A stretch of 64,000 nt of DNA from Thalassia testudinum (Eukaryota > Streptophyta > Magnoliopsida > Alismatales > Hydrocharitaceae), in assembly GCA_037157565.1 (NCBI GenBank), contig JAZHRO010000039.1:42842001-42906000 (forward strand), in the 5' to 3' direction. The translations under genes and the position numbers were made by a program. The notes beneath the pieces are model-generated. The model ran no database searches. It saw nothing but the letters and a program-made list of their open reading frames with translations, and was not told where the DNA came from. The stretch's first letter is position 1. Every line of letters begins with the position of its first letter. Positions 21,990 to 33,130 of this stretch are shown one piece after another.

Positions 21990-24185
21990 TCACTTGAGTG
22001 GAAGGTTGCTTGATATTATGTAACTTGCTTGCTCGGAGAGCACAACCTTCCTAGGTACTTGAAGTCTTGGCTTGCGTTTAGGTGTACAGGCATCCTTTAA
22101 AAACTTGGCATAAGCCGAGATGTGCTTAACGGCTTCGAGGAGCGGAATATTAATCTGTACTTGCTTAAAGATCTCCAAAAGCTCCTCTGTTTCCACAACA
22201 TTTTTCTTCTTCTTGATGTCTCCAAGGCCTCAGGGTAGGGTGTCTGAACATGGATCAGATTTATTTCTGGGTCCTTGGGTTTTTCCAGTGCCTCTTCTGA
22301 GCCGGGTATTTCAGCTGGTGAAGTCTCAACGAGATTCGGCCATTTGGGATCCTGGGTTTTGGCGCCACTTCTCAAGGTTACCGCATTCGCAGAGGCATTG
22401 GGACCATGGGTTGATCCTTGAGAAAACGAGGACGAAAAAGCACCAAACCAAGGGGGTGTTTGTGGGGCTGGCTGGACCATGTGAGCCTTCCTGGGATTGC
22501 CCTGGAACCCTTGCGAATCAGGCCTCTATTAATCATGTTTCGTGAGTTCGGTTGTGGCTGGGAAGGTAGGGATCCTTGTTGTTTACAGTCCAAAAGTTGT
22601 CTTAACTGTCCCTTTACTAAGGCCATTTCCTCCTTATGTTTCTGGTTCATTTCAGCCATCATCTTTATCAGGGTGTCCATTTGGTTCTATGGGGGAGGGG
22701 CCATCCTATTTTGATTATATGGGGGTCTAACTGGTGGTCCTTACTGATAGGGGACAAGTTTGGCTGCTGGTTTGGCCTGGGCTGGTTTTGAAATTGCGGT
22801 GGTTTCTAGTTTGTCCAACCAAAGTTGGGGTGATTACGCCAGCCAGTGTTGTAAGTGTTGGAGAAAAGGTCAAGTTTAGCATATCCTTGGATAGCCTGTA
22901 CATCTTCAAGGATAGCAGATGTCAATGGGGAGGGGAGAGAGTAATTAAGGGTTGAGGGAGCAAAGGTCCCTCCCTAGAACGTGGTCAGGGGTTGTTCCAA
23001 GTTCAGTTGGCTTAATGGTTGGACCAGGTCAACATTATGTGCTCCCTTTGCTAGGGAGAAGGACTGCAACGGATTCCTGGTCTGGTTCAGTAGCTCATCA
23101 ATTTTTTTATCCACCAATTCCACTCGATCTAGTTTCTTGGCAATGATATCCATGTCAACCATTCCAGAATTTGCTTGTACCTTATAAATCCCACCATGGG
23201 GTTGATTGGATCGGTTAAACTGGGTCATGGAGGCATTGTTGAGAGAATTTTCGCTCATAGACTCAAAGAGCTCAAATGCTCTCTCCTCGTCCTTTTTCAG
23301 GAAGTTCCCCCCACATGAGGCATAGACGAAGTTCCGTAGGTTGCTGTCCAGACCGTGGTAGAAAATCTAGCCCAGTTGCCACCTTGGTACTTCGTGGTGT
23401 GGGCATTTCCTCAAGAGTTCATTAAATCTTTCCCATGCCTCATGAAACTGTTCACCACCCTGGAGTGTAAAGGTAGTAATAGCTCTTCTGAGGGCATTGG
23501 TCTTTCCTATGGGGAAGAATTTCTTTAGAAATGCATGCCTCAGTTCTTCCCAAGTGGTGATGGGTCTACCTAGGGTTCTAAGCCAGTGAGAAGCCTTGTC
23601 TCTCAACGAGAAGGGGAACATCTTAATTAGAACAATGTCAAGGCTAATGTTCCTAGGTTTCACAGTTTGTGCTATCCGGTCAAGATCCTCTAGGTGCTGG
23701 AAGAGGTCCTCATTTGAGCTTCCATGGAAGTGGCTCTGGATCAGACTTAAGACATTTGGTTTTAGCTCAAAATCATCTCCCCCTTCAGGGATCCTAAGGT
23801 GTGGCTCGACTCTAATAGCGGAAGGATTGTAGAAATCACGGAGGGGCCTCGATTGATCCTGGAATAGTGGTAAATCAAGTGGTGGTTGCCCTTGTGGGCC
23901 TTAGAAAGGTGGTCGTGGTTGCCCTTGTGGGCCTTAAAAAGGTGGTCATGGTTGCCCTTGTGGGTTCTGTAACCGGTGTATGGCTTGCATGATGGTGTGG
24001 ATCTGTTGTTGCTGAAGCCGATGGTTTGCATTGATCTGGGCTTGGATGATGGCCATTGTGTCTGGTGGGGGTTGGTCATCAACCTCATCTACCCTAGGTT
24101 CAGCCATGTTTCTAATAGAATCAAGTTTCCTGGATTCCCATCCCAAAACAAACAACTCGGGATGCAGTGAGCGTCTCCCATGCAT
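21990..24185 (-). pseudogene. Family A gag, frameshifted
   Basis: Gag forms the particle that packages element RNA. The likely N-terminus is at 24185 (MHGRRSLHPELFVLG), similar in form to family D's MFGRRSLKPPLEI. The retrotransposon gag core is open at 23367-23663, with KMFPFSLRDKASHWLRTL and LRRAITTFTLQGGEQFHEAW. Further pieces follow at 22974-23258 (KLDRVELVDKKIDELLNQ), 22378-22680 and 22097-22480. Repeated PQGQPRPP-like units near 23880-23960 reflect a small tandem repeat. Several frameshifts and stops prevent translation as one protein. Confidence 0.85.
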
Positions 24186-25287
24186 ACACTAAAGAACAGG
24201 AGGGGATGCGAAGAGCGACAGATGCAAGAAGTATATGTTCAATCAAGAAAACAAGCCTAGTCCTTATGGTGTATTCCTTAGGAGACCTAGAAATCTCAAA
24301 AAGGGTGATTAAGTCCGTAAGCACTAGACTCCCCTTCCCAAAGCTAATCTGGCCAGGTTGATTACGAGGGGATTGCAGGGAAGGTTCTTCCTTTAGCTTG
24401 CGCCGCCAATTCCATAGACCCCACAACCGCGGTCGTTTGACTCTACCCCGCAGTCTATTCACCAGATTCTACCAAGGGAATAAAAGCCAAGTGCCCAGCG
24501 AACAAAACCTCGCCTCTCGAGACTTAACTCAGTCTTGCCTAGGGCACGTCTACTCAATTTTAAAAGGGCTAGGATAGTGCTTGTGCTAGGGTTATGTGAT
24601 GAGGCATTGATTGGGGTGGTGACTCTTAGTTTTCCACTTTCAGTGTGTGTGCTTCTATCAAAGCATGGTTTTCAAGCAAGAATTTTTTTCAAGATGTGGT
24701 GTCTTTTAATGTTCATCCTTACTTTAGTGTCTTTTATGATTGACATGTCTTAATGTTTTCAGACAAGTTTCAGTGGGCACGTTAAGTTTTGTACACAATT
24801 TGGTGAAAGTAGATTTCTTTTTATTGTGTAAAGGCTCTAAAACCCTAATGTACTCATCCTAATGATCATGCAGCTTCCATTAGATGAGTCATTTTTAGGG
24901 TTGAGTGGTGCGGCCCAAGTCAATCCAAGGTGGCTTCTTAAACACCACTCAAAAAGAGAAAAAAACACTCCAAGAATTTATTCAAAATGTTAGAGTGTAC
25001 ATTTTTTTGTTGGGTGATGTGTTAAGGATGTGGGTTAGGTAATTATACACCACGCCAATTTTTTTTCAATTTTACAATTTTTTTAGTTTTTCAAGCAAGC
25101 AAACAACCATGAGTGAAGAACTACTCACGACCGGTCCTTGTTGCGCCTACTCCCTTGTTGCCATCATGGGTTGCGCTGCTTCGTCGTCCAAGCGTCGAAT
25201 TCCTACAACCATCAAGTAAAAGGAGACAAGGCGTTAGACGATGTGAGAATGGATGTAAAATGGAAGTGACAAAACAAATCTGTTGCC
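24186..25287 (-). other. Family A 5' leader
   Basis: Noncoding between primer site and gag. The segment near 24386-24420 (minus strand AAGGAAGAACCTTCCC and flanks) resembles the leader of family B at about 48600-48680, evidence that A and B descend from one ancestor. No gene is seen. Confidence 0.65.
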
Positions 25288-25305
25288 TCCCCGGCAACGG
25301 CGCCA
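25288..25305 (-). other. Family A primer-binding site (tRNA-Asp)
   Basis: The minus strand reads TGGCGCCGTTGCCGGGGA, five bases inside the 5' LTR. This is exactly complementary to the CCA-tailed 3' end of plant tRNA-Asp(GTC), the primer known for Athila-type elements. Confidence 0.9.
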
Positions 25306-25310
25306 AAAAC

Positions 25311-26710
25311 TGACGTGCGCGTGCGCGTGTGTTTGGAAGTGTCGATATAGTTTGCACTTGCAACATCGGTTTTAAAGTAAAGAAACGGATGTGAGTCCGA
25401 GTGTCGGTCTCAGGGAGGCGTAAAAATCGGATTCTTCTTGTCACTTATTGTCACGAAAATTATGGGGTTTTGCTTGCGAAAGGCACGGGTGAAAGGCGAG
25501 AGAGAGAGAGAGAGAGAGAGATTAGGGTTAGAATTGTTTCATTCGCAACATGCAACCTGAATATAAAATAGAGCAAGCAATTGAATAGAAAACAACTTCA
25601 TTAATTATGCAACTTTAGTTCATAATTACAACATTAGATAAATGCTTGAACATAAGTAAAGTAAAGCTTAAAAGAAGGGAAGAAAGAGAGAGAGAGGGAG
25701 GGTAGCGAGGCAGCCACGGTGGTGGAGAGGGCTCCGTCGGCAGCTTGCTGTCTCCAGCAATTACTAAAGGACTTAAAAGTAGCTAGGAGGGGGGTAGAGT
25801 AGTTGCAAGTGGAGTGAATGCCTTGAATGGGTGGTTGGAAAGGGTTTAAATAGAAGGGCTTTCCAAATGAAGAACGGATTTTAGCGATGTCTGGGACGTC
25901 GCTAAAAGCCTTCCCAAAATGTCGGTGAATACCCCTGCTCACTGGTCGCTCGCCCGTAGCTGTGCTTTCTCGCGCCCGATCCGTGTGCGCGTGCCACAAG
26001 CCGTCTGATCGAAGATCGGATGGCTAGGATCTCGCGTGAGGCGCATGCCTAAATCGCATCCTTGCGCTCGCATCATCACGTGCCTCTGGCCAGGGCGATT
26101 TGCGAGCGCCACATCTCGCGATCGCATCCATCCGCTGCAGATCGGGCGGCCCAATTTCGCCGGCGCGCATCGTCGTCTCCTCATTTCAACTCCGCGCGAA
26201 TCGAACCCGCATCGCGTGAGCGCGAGCATGCACTCCAACCGCTGCGCTGCACCCGCTGCTTTGTCGCGGCGAGGGCAGGCGTGCGCGTGGTTCTTGGTCG
26301 TTCAATCGAAGATCGACGGCTGAGATTTGTCCTTCGGGTGAAGGTGGAAGTGGCTGGTGATCTGGACGTGGCGAGCAGGCTCCACGTGGCGTGCCATGGG
26401 CCATTGATCATCAGATCAACGATCAAAACTTCTTGGGCCCATTGTATGAGCTCCGGATGTCGGATTTGGCCGATTTCGAGTCTGTTGGACTCCGTTCGTC
26501 TCTTTGAATCCAATCGTGCGATCCGATTGCTCATCTAAGGCCTGCTTTGACAAGTGCTCATACAAATGGCCATTAATACTATTTTATAAGCAATCTTGAC
26601 GTATGATGCATACAATTCTCCCATTCTAATTATGTTGTCTTATCTGTGCATTTTATTCTTAAGATGGGTCCTATTTAACAGAATTATCACCCCAAGATAC
26701 AGTGTTATCA
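25311..26710 (-). repeat. Family A 5' LTR
   Basis: 1400 bp, starting TGACGTGCGCGTG and ending GTGTTATCA on the + strand, followed by the TSD GATAT and the resumed LINE. It carries the dyad at 25879-25907 and TATA-like TTTAAATAG near 25845, plus a GA microsatellite near 25499-25520. It differs from the other family A LTRs by scattered substitutions, so the insertion is not recent. Confidence 0.95.
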
Positions 26711-28830
26711 GATATCCTCCCCTTTAAAACCCTCTTGCGGTCTTCGCCAAGGTGATCCACTCTCCCCCTTCTTATTTGACACCTTTATGGAATTTTTCAT
26801 CCGTGGCCTCAAGGAACTCGCTTTTCAGGGCAAAATATCCCCTTTCAATGCTAAACGTGGTGTCCAATCTCCAGTGGCCCTTCTTTATGCAGATGATATC
26901 ATTATCTTTGCCAATAGAAAGTCCAACTCCATATGTAATTTGGCTCTTTTCATCAAGGATTTCGAAAGGACCTTCAATCAAAAGGTTAATGCTTCCAAAA
27001 GTTTCTATTTTGTTGGCAAACACTTGCCCTCTTCTACGATCTCTAGTCTTGTCCAAACCATAGGGTATCCAATTGGTTCCTTTCCTTTCAATTATCTGGG
27101 ATGTCCTATCTTTCCTTGCAGGGCCAAAATTTCTTATTTCTATAGCCTTGTGGAGAAATCAAGCTAAGCTCTCTGCCTGGAAAGCCAATTTACTCTCCTT
27201 TGTGGCTTGTGTCATTCTTATCAAGCATGTCCTCTCATCTATTCCTATACATTTGCTGTCCATTATGGAGGTTCCGAAGGCTATTCTTCGTAAGGTCAAT
27301 TCCCTTCAATTTTTTCTGGGGATCTTTTGGTAATACTTCTAAGAGACATTAGGTGGCTTGGAAAACTTTCACCAGGCCTTCTAACTTGGGGGGTCTTGGT
27401 ATTCGGAATCTTAGTATTCTTATCAAAGCCCTCAAGATGAAAAGAGCTTGGAATATCCTTCTTGGGGAGTCGTTGTTCAGTAAACTTATTATAAATCTTT
27501 ATGCTCCATCCCATCATTCCTCAATCCCTCACCGAATTTCTCTTCTTAGGGAAGCTCTTCTTCATCTTCGCCCTTATGTTTGTTGGGAAGTCCATAAGTG
27601 TGAAACTGATTTTTGGATGGACATTTGGATTAAAGATACCCCCTTAAAGGATCTCTTGCCTATGGATGCTAGCCCTGATAAGGTCCTTATCAAGGATGTC
27701 TCCTCCAATCCGATGGATAACACCTTGATTTCATTGCTGCCTACTGATGTCCATACCAAGATTTATTATCTTCAATTGGATAATCTTAAAGATGTGCCCC
27801 ATTGGTCCCTCACTCCTTCTGACACCTTTACGTAAGCCTCGACCTATGCTCTCCACTTCTCCAATTCTCCTAAAGTATTGCATTTTGCTGATCTATGGAG
27901 TCTAAAACTTCCTCTATCCATTTCTATTATAACTTGGCGCGTTTTGCTAAAATGTCTCCCGACTGATGATAGGATTCTTAAGCTTAGTATAGCCTTGCCC
28001 TCTAAATGCTCTTGCTGCCCCTCAGTTCCTCGTGTGGAAACTTTAGATTATCTTTCTGCTGACAGTGATCTTGTTCACCATATTACATCTTGGGTGTCTT
28101 CTAGATCTAGCTAGACTATCCCCGATACTAGCAACTTTTTCCATATTATGCTTAGCAAGGCTTGTTCCAGCAAAGGTCAAATTTTTAAGGGCCTCATTTG
28201 CTTTATTTGGAATCATGTCTGGCGCCTTAGAAATCGTATTAAACCTGAGGCCACTACCTTTAAGCAAATTGACTTCATCCTCAATCATTCCTGGAATAAC
28301 CTTCAATTCAGAGACTGGATTCGAGAGTTCCAACCAAAGCAAATTACGATATCTTGGGTCCAGCCCCCCTCTGGGTATAAAGCCAATCTTGCTGCCATCC
28401 CTATGGGTAATTTCTATGTTGTAGCTTGGGTGATTAGGGATGCTTTTGGCAATTTTGTTCATGGCGCAGCTTCTACTTTACATGAGTATAATATGGAAAA
28501 ATGCCTTCTAGAGACGACTTTACATTTTCTTTCCTTCCCTAATTTCTCTCATCCTTTGCAGGTAGAGACGGATTCGACTATGTTTTACTATTGGTGGAAA
28601 GGGAAGATTGCGGCTCCCTGGATGGTGCTACAACTATTCAACTCGGTCAAAACCTTTGAAGATCGCATTCTCTCCGTGGACTTATTCACCTGATGGCTAA
28701 TGTTGCAACTCGTCGTATGGCTCTCCTTCATCCTACCAGCTGGCATTATTTTGGCTCTCTGCTGCAGCTTCCACGCTTCGTGGTGGGCACGTTCAGCCTT
28801 GACAAAATTCAGATGCCTTATGTTGCCTGA
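26711..28830 (+). pseudogene. LINE ORF2, C-terminal part: RT, zf-RVT and RNase H
   Basis: It resumes the RT in the SCGLRQGDPLSPFLFDTF block, then the catalytic ALLYADDIIIF near 26880-26912, FNYLGCPIF and the thumb (LSAWKANLLSF, after a stop). The open stretch 27353-27835 begins GGLGIRNLSILIKAL. The zinc-binding zf-RVT region is near 27890-28030 (ITWRVLLKCLPTDDRI...CSCCP). A plant-type RNase H follows at about 28380-28700 (VVAWVIRDAFGNFVHGAAS, VETDSTMFYYWW), and the last residues shift frame to a stop at 28828-28830. Five or more breaks are visible. Confidence 0.9.
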
Positions 28831-29016
28831 GTTTTGGTTTGTCTAGTTCAATTGGGCCTGGGCTGAGTCTTGAGGTTCTTAGCTTATACTAAGCCACGAG
28901 TCGTGGTTCTCCTTTACTTTGTACTTGGTGGGTTTTGGCCTAGTCCCCCCACCCTCTCTTTGCTCCCTAGGAGTAGGGAATGAATAAAATGTTACTCCCA
29001 TTTAAAAAAAAAAAAA
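26711..29016 (+). mobile_element. L1-type LINE, 3' part
   Basis: This is the continuation of the element that starts at 901, resuming directly after the family A TSD. It includes the ORF2 C-terminus, a short 3' UTR (28831-29003) with GAATAAAATG as a plausible polyadenylation signal at 28979-28988, and a poly(A) run at 29004-29016. Confidence 0.93.
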
Positions 29017-29028
29017 GTCCAACAAGAG
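29004..29028 (+). repeat. LINE poly(A) tail and right target-site duplication
   Basis: A run of 13 A residues is followed by AAGTCCAACAAGAG at 29015-29028, matching the left TSD at 887-900. The A run and the TSD share their junction bases. Confidence 0.88.
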
Positions 29029-30050
29029 ATTATAAGACAAAATTCATTAAGAGCAACTAAGGCACTACTCAAAATGACTACTAGTAACAAAAGCTAAAAA
29101 TGAAACATAAACATCAAAATACAAGACAAAAGAATAAGTGGCTCATGAAAAAGTTTCGGTGAAAATGTCCTCCAAGGTAGCTCCTTCTTGGCATGGACCT
29201 CCTCTCAAGCTTGGCGTGCTTCGAAGAACCTCCTCCAATGGTGGCTTGAGTGGATGTGAGAAGAAAGAAATGATGGTCAATTGGCAATTGAAGGGTGATT
29301 GAATGACTCTCTCAATGCCTAAAATTTGGACTTAGGTAGTCCTTAGGCCCTCCCTCTCTACTGAAAAGATGGGATTGCCAAAGATGATTTGAAATGATGG
29401 AATGGATGGCCTTATATAGAGGTGGAGATGGGTAAAATAGGGAGGGATGAGTGTGCCAACAGTTATGGTTATAAGTAGTTGTGTTGAGATTTAATAATGA
29501 GGTCTTGGAATTGGGTTGGATGGCTATTAATTGGTGGAGAGATCTAGGTGTGATAAAAAGTGAATCCATAATGAGGCTGGCTTTGTTGGAATTGCGGAGT
29601 GGGACTTAAATGCATCATACAAGATGTGCAAAGGTGGCTCTTGATGGATTTTTTTGTGTAGGGTTGGAGCTTAATAAATGAACTGGAGGAACTAATTAAT
29701 TGTTGTTGCAAAACCATTTTTTTGCTTAGTTGAGCTGGAGCCTGGGATTTGTCAAGCTCCTGAGTTTAAATCTTCAACTCAATTTCTTAATCTCTTCCTT
29801 TCTTCTTCTCTCTTTTTCTCAACCTTCAATCCTATAGTCACAAAATGTCATTAATCAGTGCAGATCACAGAAATTATACAAAATTCGATGCATGCCTATC
29901 CAAAATGCAAAACATGCTAAATGTATGTTGTATGATCATGCTTCTAACCTAATTGGCTCAGAAACCTAGCAAAATATATTCATGGGCAATAGAAAATGTG
30001 GTTTGATCATGTTTCTTAGTCGTTCTACTAAAGACAAGTGGTTGATTTGT
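29029..30050 (-). other. Flanking DNA with a minus-strand TATA-like site
   Basis: No domain-bearing frame is visible. On the minus strand CCTCTATATAAGGCC (about 29410-29422) is a strong TATA-like sequence followed by a pyrimidine-rich leader. It resembles the promoter part of an LTR whose body would run left across the LINE site into 886-1. This older element is only suggested; I found no partner LTR. Confidence 0.4.
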
Positions 30051-30134
30051 CTCCATCTTGAGATGCTGGCGAGCAAACTTCCCACCTTGTACGTCAGTGT
30101 CCCCTCGGCAGTAAGCATTTCTTGTGGAGATTCC

Positions 30135-30474
30135 TTGCACCCACTACCTAGGAAACTACAAGGACTACAAGATACTTGGAGGAGAAAACTCCTTTCCCGC
30201 ATGGGGCGTGTCCAATGGCTGAGATGGGCTACTCTCCTTTTGGAATTCCATGACGTTGGTGCCTAACAAAATCTTGAAGTCTGCGACCAAGGTTACTGCC
30301 AACTTCCTCTAGGATGGGGGTACCTGGCCATCTAGTGGCGTGCGAGGCAATATGCAAGCAATAAATGGAAGGGGGGTTGAGCCTACAATCCCTACGTGAA
30401 ATCGATCTTATGCAAGATGCCAAAAAAATATGGAGACTACAAAAGGTCCAAGATTCTTTATACGGTAACCAGAT
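30135..30474 (+). pseudogene. Relic of a second LINE (RT C-terminal region)
   Basis: Read in two frames on the + strand, this gives fragments of the LINE post-RT region: RRKLLSRMGRVQWLRW, then MTLVPNKILKSATKVTANFL, then GGLSLQSLREIDLMQDAKK and IWRLQKVQDSLYG. These match the order of the thumb/connector blocks also seen in the first LINE near 27160-27440. Stops and a frameshift make it a relic. It is cut by the copia LTR at 30475; the rest must lie beyond the nested elements to the right, outside the window. Confidence 0.7.
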
Positions 30475-31054
30475 TGTTAGAATCACAATGTGAACCTACA
30501 TATATTATTATTACGGAATTATACGTTAAATGTATATATATATTTAGACATCACATTTACGGTACATTAAAGTAGTCTAATTATGTAAATTGATCATTCA
30601 CATCTCATTAGGATATGGGATTTAATGCGTAGAAACCTTAAGGGAAAAATTGCAATTCCATGATGGGTGGAATTATCATTTGATTTTAAGCGGTTATGGT
30701 CCCTAGAGGGGTGAGGGCAAAATGGGCATTCGATATTTCTACATCCCATCGTAGAAAAGTTATAAATAGAGCCCATGACAGAACCCAAAGAGTGTGCCCC
30801 CATTCAGTTCTCTTCCGCTCATGCCCTCTGAACCCTCTAGAAGTACCATTGTCATGGCCTTTCGTTGGAGAAATAAGCCTACGGCTCCAGAAGATCTCTA
30901 TGATTTCTTCAAAGCTTCTACTACGATGAATTCAAGTACCCCTCCATCATTTTCTTTAACGTTTTCATTTTGGTTGATGGTATGGGGAATAGATTGTTCA
31001 TGGGATTATAGAAAATCATTTAGTTTTGATTTTTATTCGATTTTAATTCCATCA
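30475..31054 (+). repeat. Copia 5' LTR
   Basis: 580 bp from TGTTAGAATCACAATG to ATTCCATCA, two bases before the primer site. The end is fixed by that site; the start is inferred from the TG end and the break in the LINE relic. TATAAATAGAGCCC at 30759-30772 is a plausible TATA region. Confidence 0.75.
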
Positions 31055-31056
31055 AG

Positions 31057-31070
31057 TGGTATCAGAGCCC
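31057..31070 (+). other. Copia primer-binding site (initiator tRNA-Met)
   Basis: TGGTATCAGAGCCC is the standard copia primer site, complementary to the 3' end of initiator tRNA-Met. Confidence 0.92.
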
Positions 31071-31403
31071 TTTCTATTTGTTATATCATTTCCTTAATGA
31101 TTCAAATTTTTAGAAAACAATTTTCCATTCGATTTTTTTAGGGATTGTTCTTCGATTAGTTTTTGGATTGATTCTATCCCATCTTGATGAATCAATGCCA
31201 ACTAATCTTTGTTTTTTGATTTTCATGTTCATTTGTATCCCATATATGATCATCAAACTAAGTTTTCTCAATCAGAATCGTGATTTCGGGTGCTTTCCCC
31301 AAATCTCGATTTCAGATCGTCGCTCTGGAATCGGGTTATAACCGGTCCGATATCGATACTAGCAAGGCACGAGTACCCATTGGGTGCTTCCCGTGGCACC
31401 GCC

Positions 31404-31785
31404 AGTATCGATGGAGTACCAGTACTCATCATGAGTACCGATACATGTGGGATACTGGTCAGGCTCCAAGGGGTGCCGCCAATATCAATATAGTACCAAT
31501 ACTCATCACGAGTACTGGTACATGTGGGATACTGGACATGCTACAGGAGTACCGCCAGTATCGATGGAGCACCAGTACTCATCATGAGTACCGGTACATG
31601 TAGGATACTGGTCACGTCACAGGATCGATCCAGTATCGATGGAGTACCAGTACTTATCATCAATACTGGTACATGTATGATACTGGACATGGTTCCAGGA
31701 TCGGTCCAGTACTAATGTAGTACCGGTACATAAGACTAGTGCCGATACATATCATTTTGGTATCAGTACAGAAGAACTAGTACCG
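31404..31785 (+). repeat. 76-bp tandem repeats in the copia leader
   Basis: Four units of 75-78 bp start near 31404, 31482, 31558 and 31633, with a decayed fifth from 31709. Each carries TACCAGTACTCATCA-like and GGTACATGTGGGATACTGG-like segments. They lie between primer site and gag, in the part that becomes the RNA leader. The units have diverged by many substitutions. Confidence 0.85.
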
Positions 31786-32285
31786 GTACTTGGTCATTGT
31801 TGTTGGTACCAGTACTCATCATAAGTATCGTTACTGGTGTGCTGATTGGGATACATTGAACATGATTATTTTGATACGAACATTAGTAATAGGTTTTAAT
31901 GTCTTAAGTACTTTGTCACATTTACTAATTATTACCAAAGTGGGTTACTTCTTGTGCCAGTTTATTTAAAACATTAAAGCGACTGTGTATGTTGCATTCC
32001 TGTATGAGGGCGCTTAACCCCAAGGTGAACCGCCTCATGACTGAATGCATATGTACACATTTAATGATAAATTATCTATTGACTTATTAGGTCTTATGTG
32101 GGTAGTTAAGTTAATCCAAAGATTACTTGATTACTTACATAATTATTTTCAATAGTTATTTATCATTCTTAAGACTGTCCCTTTAGACTATTAATGTTTA
32201 TTGTCTAAAACTAAACATTAATTATTATATTGTTTAGTTTACTTTATTCTGAGTATGTATTTAGTTTATTTCCTTTGTTTTTCCA

Positions 32286-33130
32286 GTTAACTCTTCTACA
32301 TCTACCATAACTGTCAATCTAAATTCTATTCCATAGTTAAATGGATCTAAGTTTAAATTCTGGAAAGAAAGTGTCATTATTCTGTGATGCATGGATCTAG
32401 ACTATGCACTTCGAGTTGATCCTCCCTCCCCTCTTACAAATAAGAGTTCTTCTGATGAAATAAAGAACTCTGAGAGGTGGGAGTGATCAAATTGCACATG
32501 TCTGATGATCATGAAGCATGCTATTCCAGAAACTTTAGGGGTGCGATCTCAGAGAAATTAAATGCTAAGAAATTCCTTGATGAGATTGAGAAAAGATTTG
32601 CTAAGAATGAGAAAGCTGAGGCAAACAATCTCCTTAGCAAACTTGTTTCACTTAAGTATAGAGGCACTAGAAACATTAGGGAGCACATTATGGAAATGTC
32701 CCATTTAGCCTCAAAACTAAAGGCACTTAAGTTGGAGTTGTCATATTATCTCCTCATGCATTTAGTTTTGATTTCTCTCCCTACACAATATGGGCAATTT
32801 AAGGTTAGATATAACTGCCAAAGAGAGAAGTGGACTCTTAACGAGCTCAGTTCTCATTGTGTGCAAGAGGAAAAGAGGTTGAAACAAGACAAACTAGAGA
32901 GTGTTCATCTGATTTCTGGACCCAAAAGAAAGCAAGCTAAGGATACAGCTACTACCAATTCATCCTCCTCTAAAGGTATTCAGAAGAAGCCTAAGGCATC
33001 CTGCTTCTTCTGCAAGGGAGAAGGACACGTAAAGAAGGATTGTACCAAATATCACGCTTTGCATGAAAAGAAAGGTACATCACTCTCTTTAGTTTGTTCA
33101 GAAGTTAATTATGCTTCTATACCCTCAGAC
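32286..33130 (+). pseudogene. Copia gag, frameshifted
   Basis: Gag of copia elements (UBN2 family) forms the particle. Early text reads LNGSKFKFWKESVII and MDLDYALRVDPP around 32338-32430. After a frameshift near 32487 the open stretch continues with SEKLNAKKFLDEIEKRFAKN and HIMEMSHLASKLKALKLEL. The zinc knuckle CFFCKGEGHVKKDC sits at about 33001-33045 in CX2CX4HX4C spacing. The true start was not identified; gag and pol run on in one frame, as is usual for copia. Confidence 0.85.

Larger units (their letters stand above)
5110..26710 (-). mobile_element. Family A: Athila-like Ty3/gypsy retrotransposon inserted in the LINE
   Basis: The element is flanked by the 5-bp TSD GATAT (5105-5109 and 26711-26715) and has TG...CA ends. 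Read on the minus strand it is 5' LTR (25311-26710), tRNA-Asp primer site, leader, gag, protease, RT, RNase H, integrase, a noncoding 3' module, polypurine tract and 3' LTR (5110-6498). Removing the four internal insertions leaves about 11 kb. Every domain carries frameshifts or stops, so it is not autonomous now. Athila identity rests on the tRNA-Asp primer, the DLGASINL protease motif, the FMDD-type RT motif and the long 3' noncoding region; a tree would be needed to confirm it. Confidence 0.93.

Noticed and set aside
25288..25305. tRNA-Asp gene fragment
   Set aside because: Only the 18 bases complementary to the tRNA 3' end are present, at the exact primer-site position next to an LTR.
31404..31785. 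CRISPR-like spaced repeats
   Set aside because: The units are directly adjacent, diverged 76-bp tandem repeats without unique spacers, in a plant retrotransposon leader.
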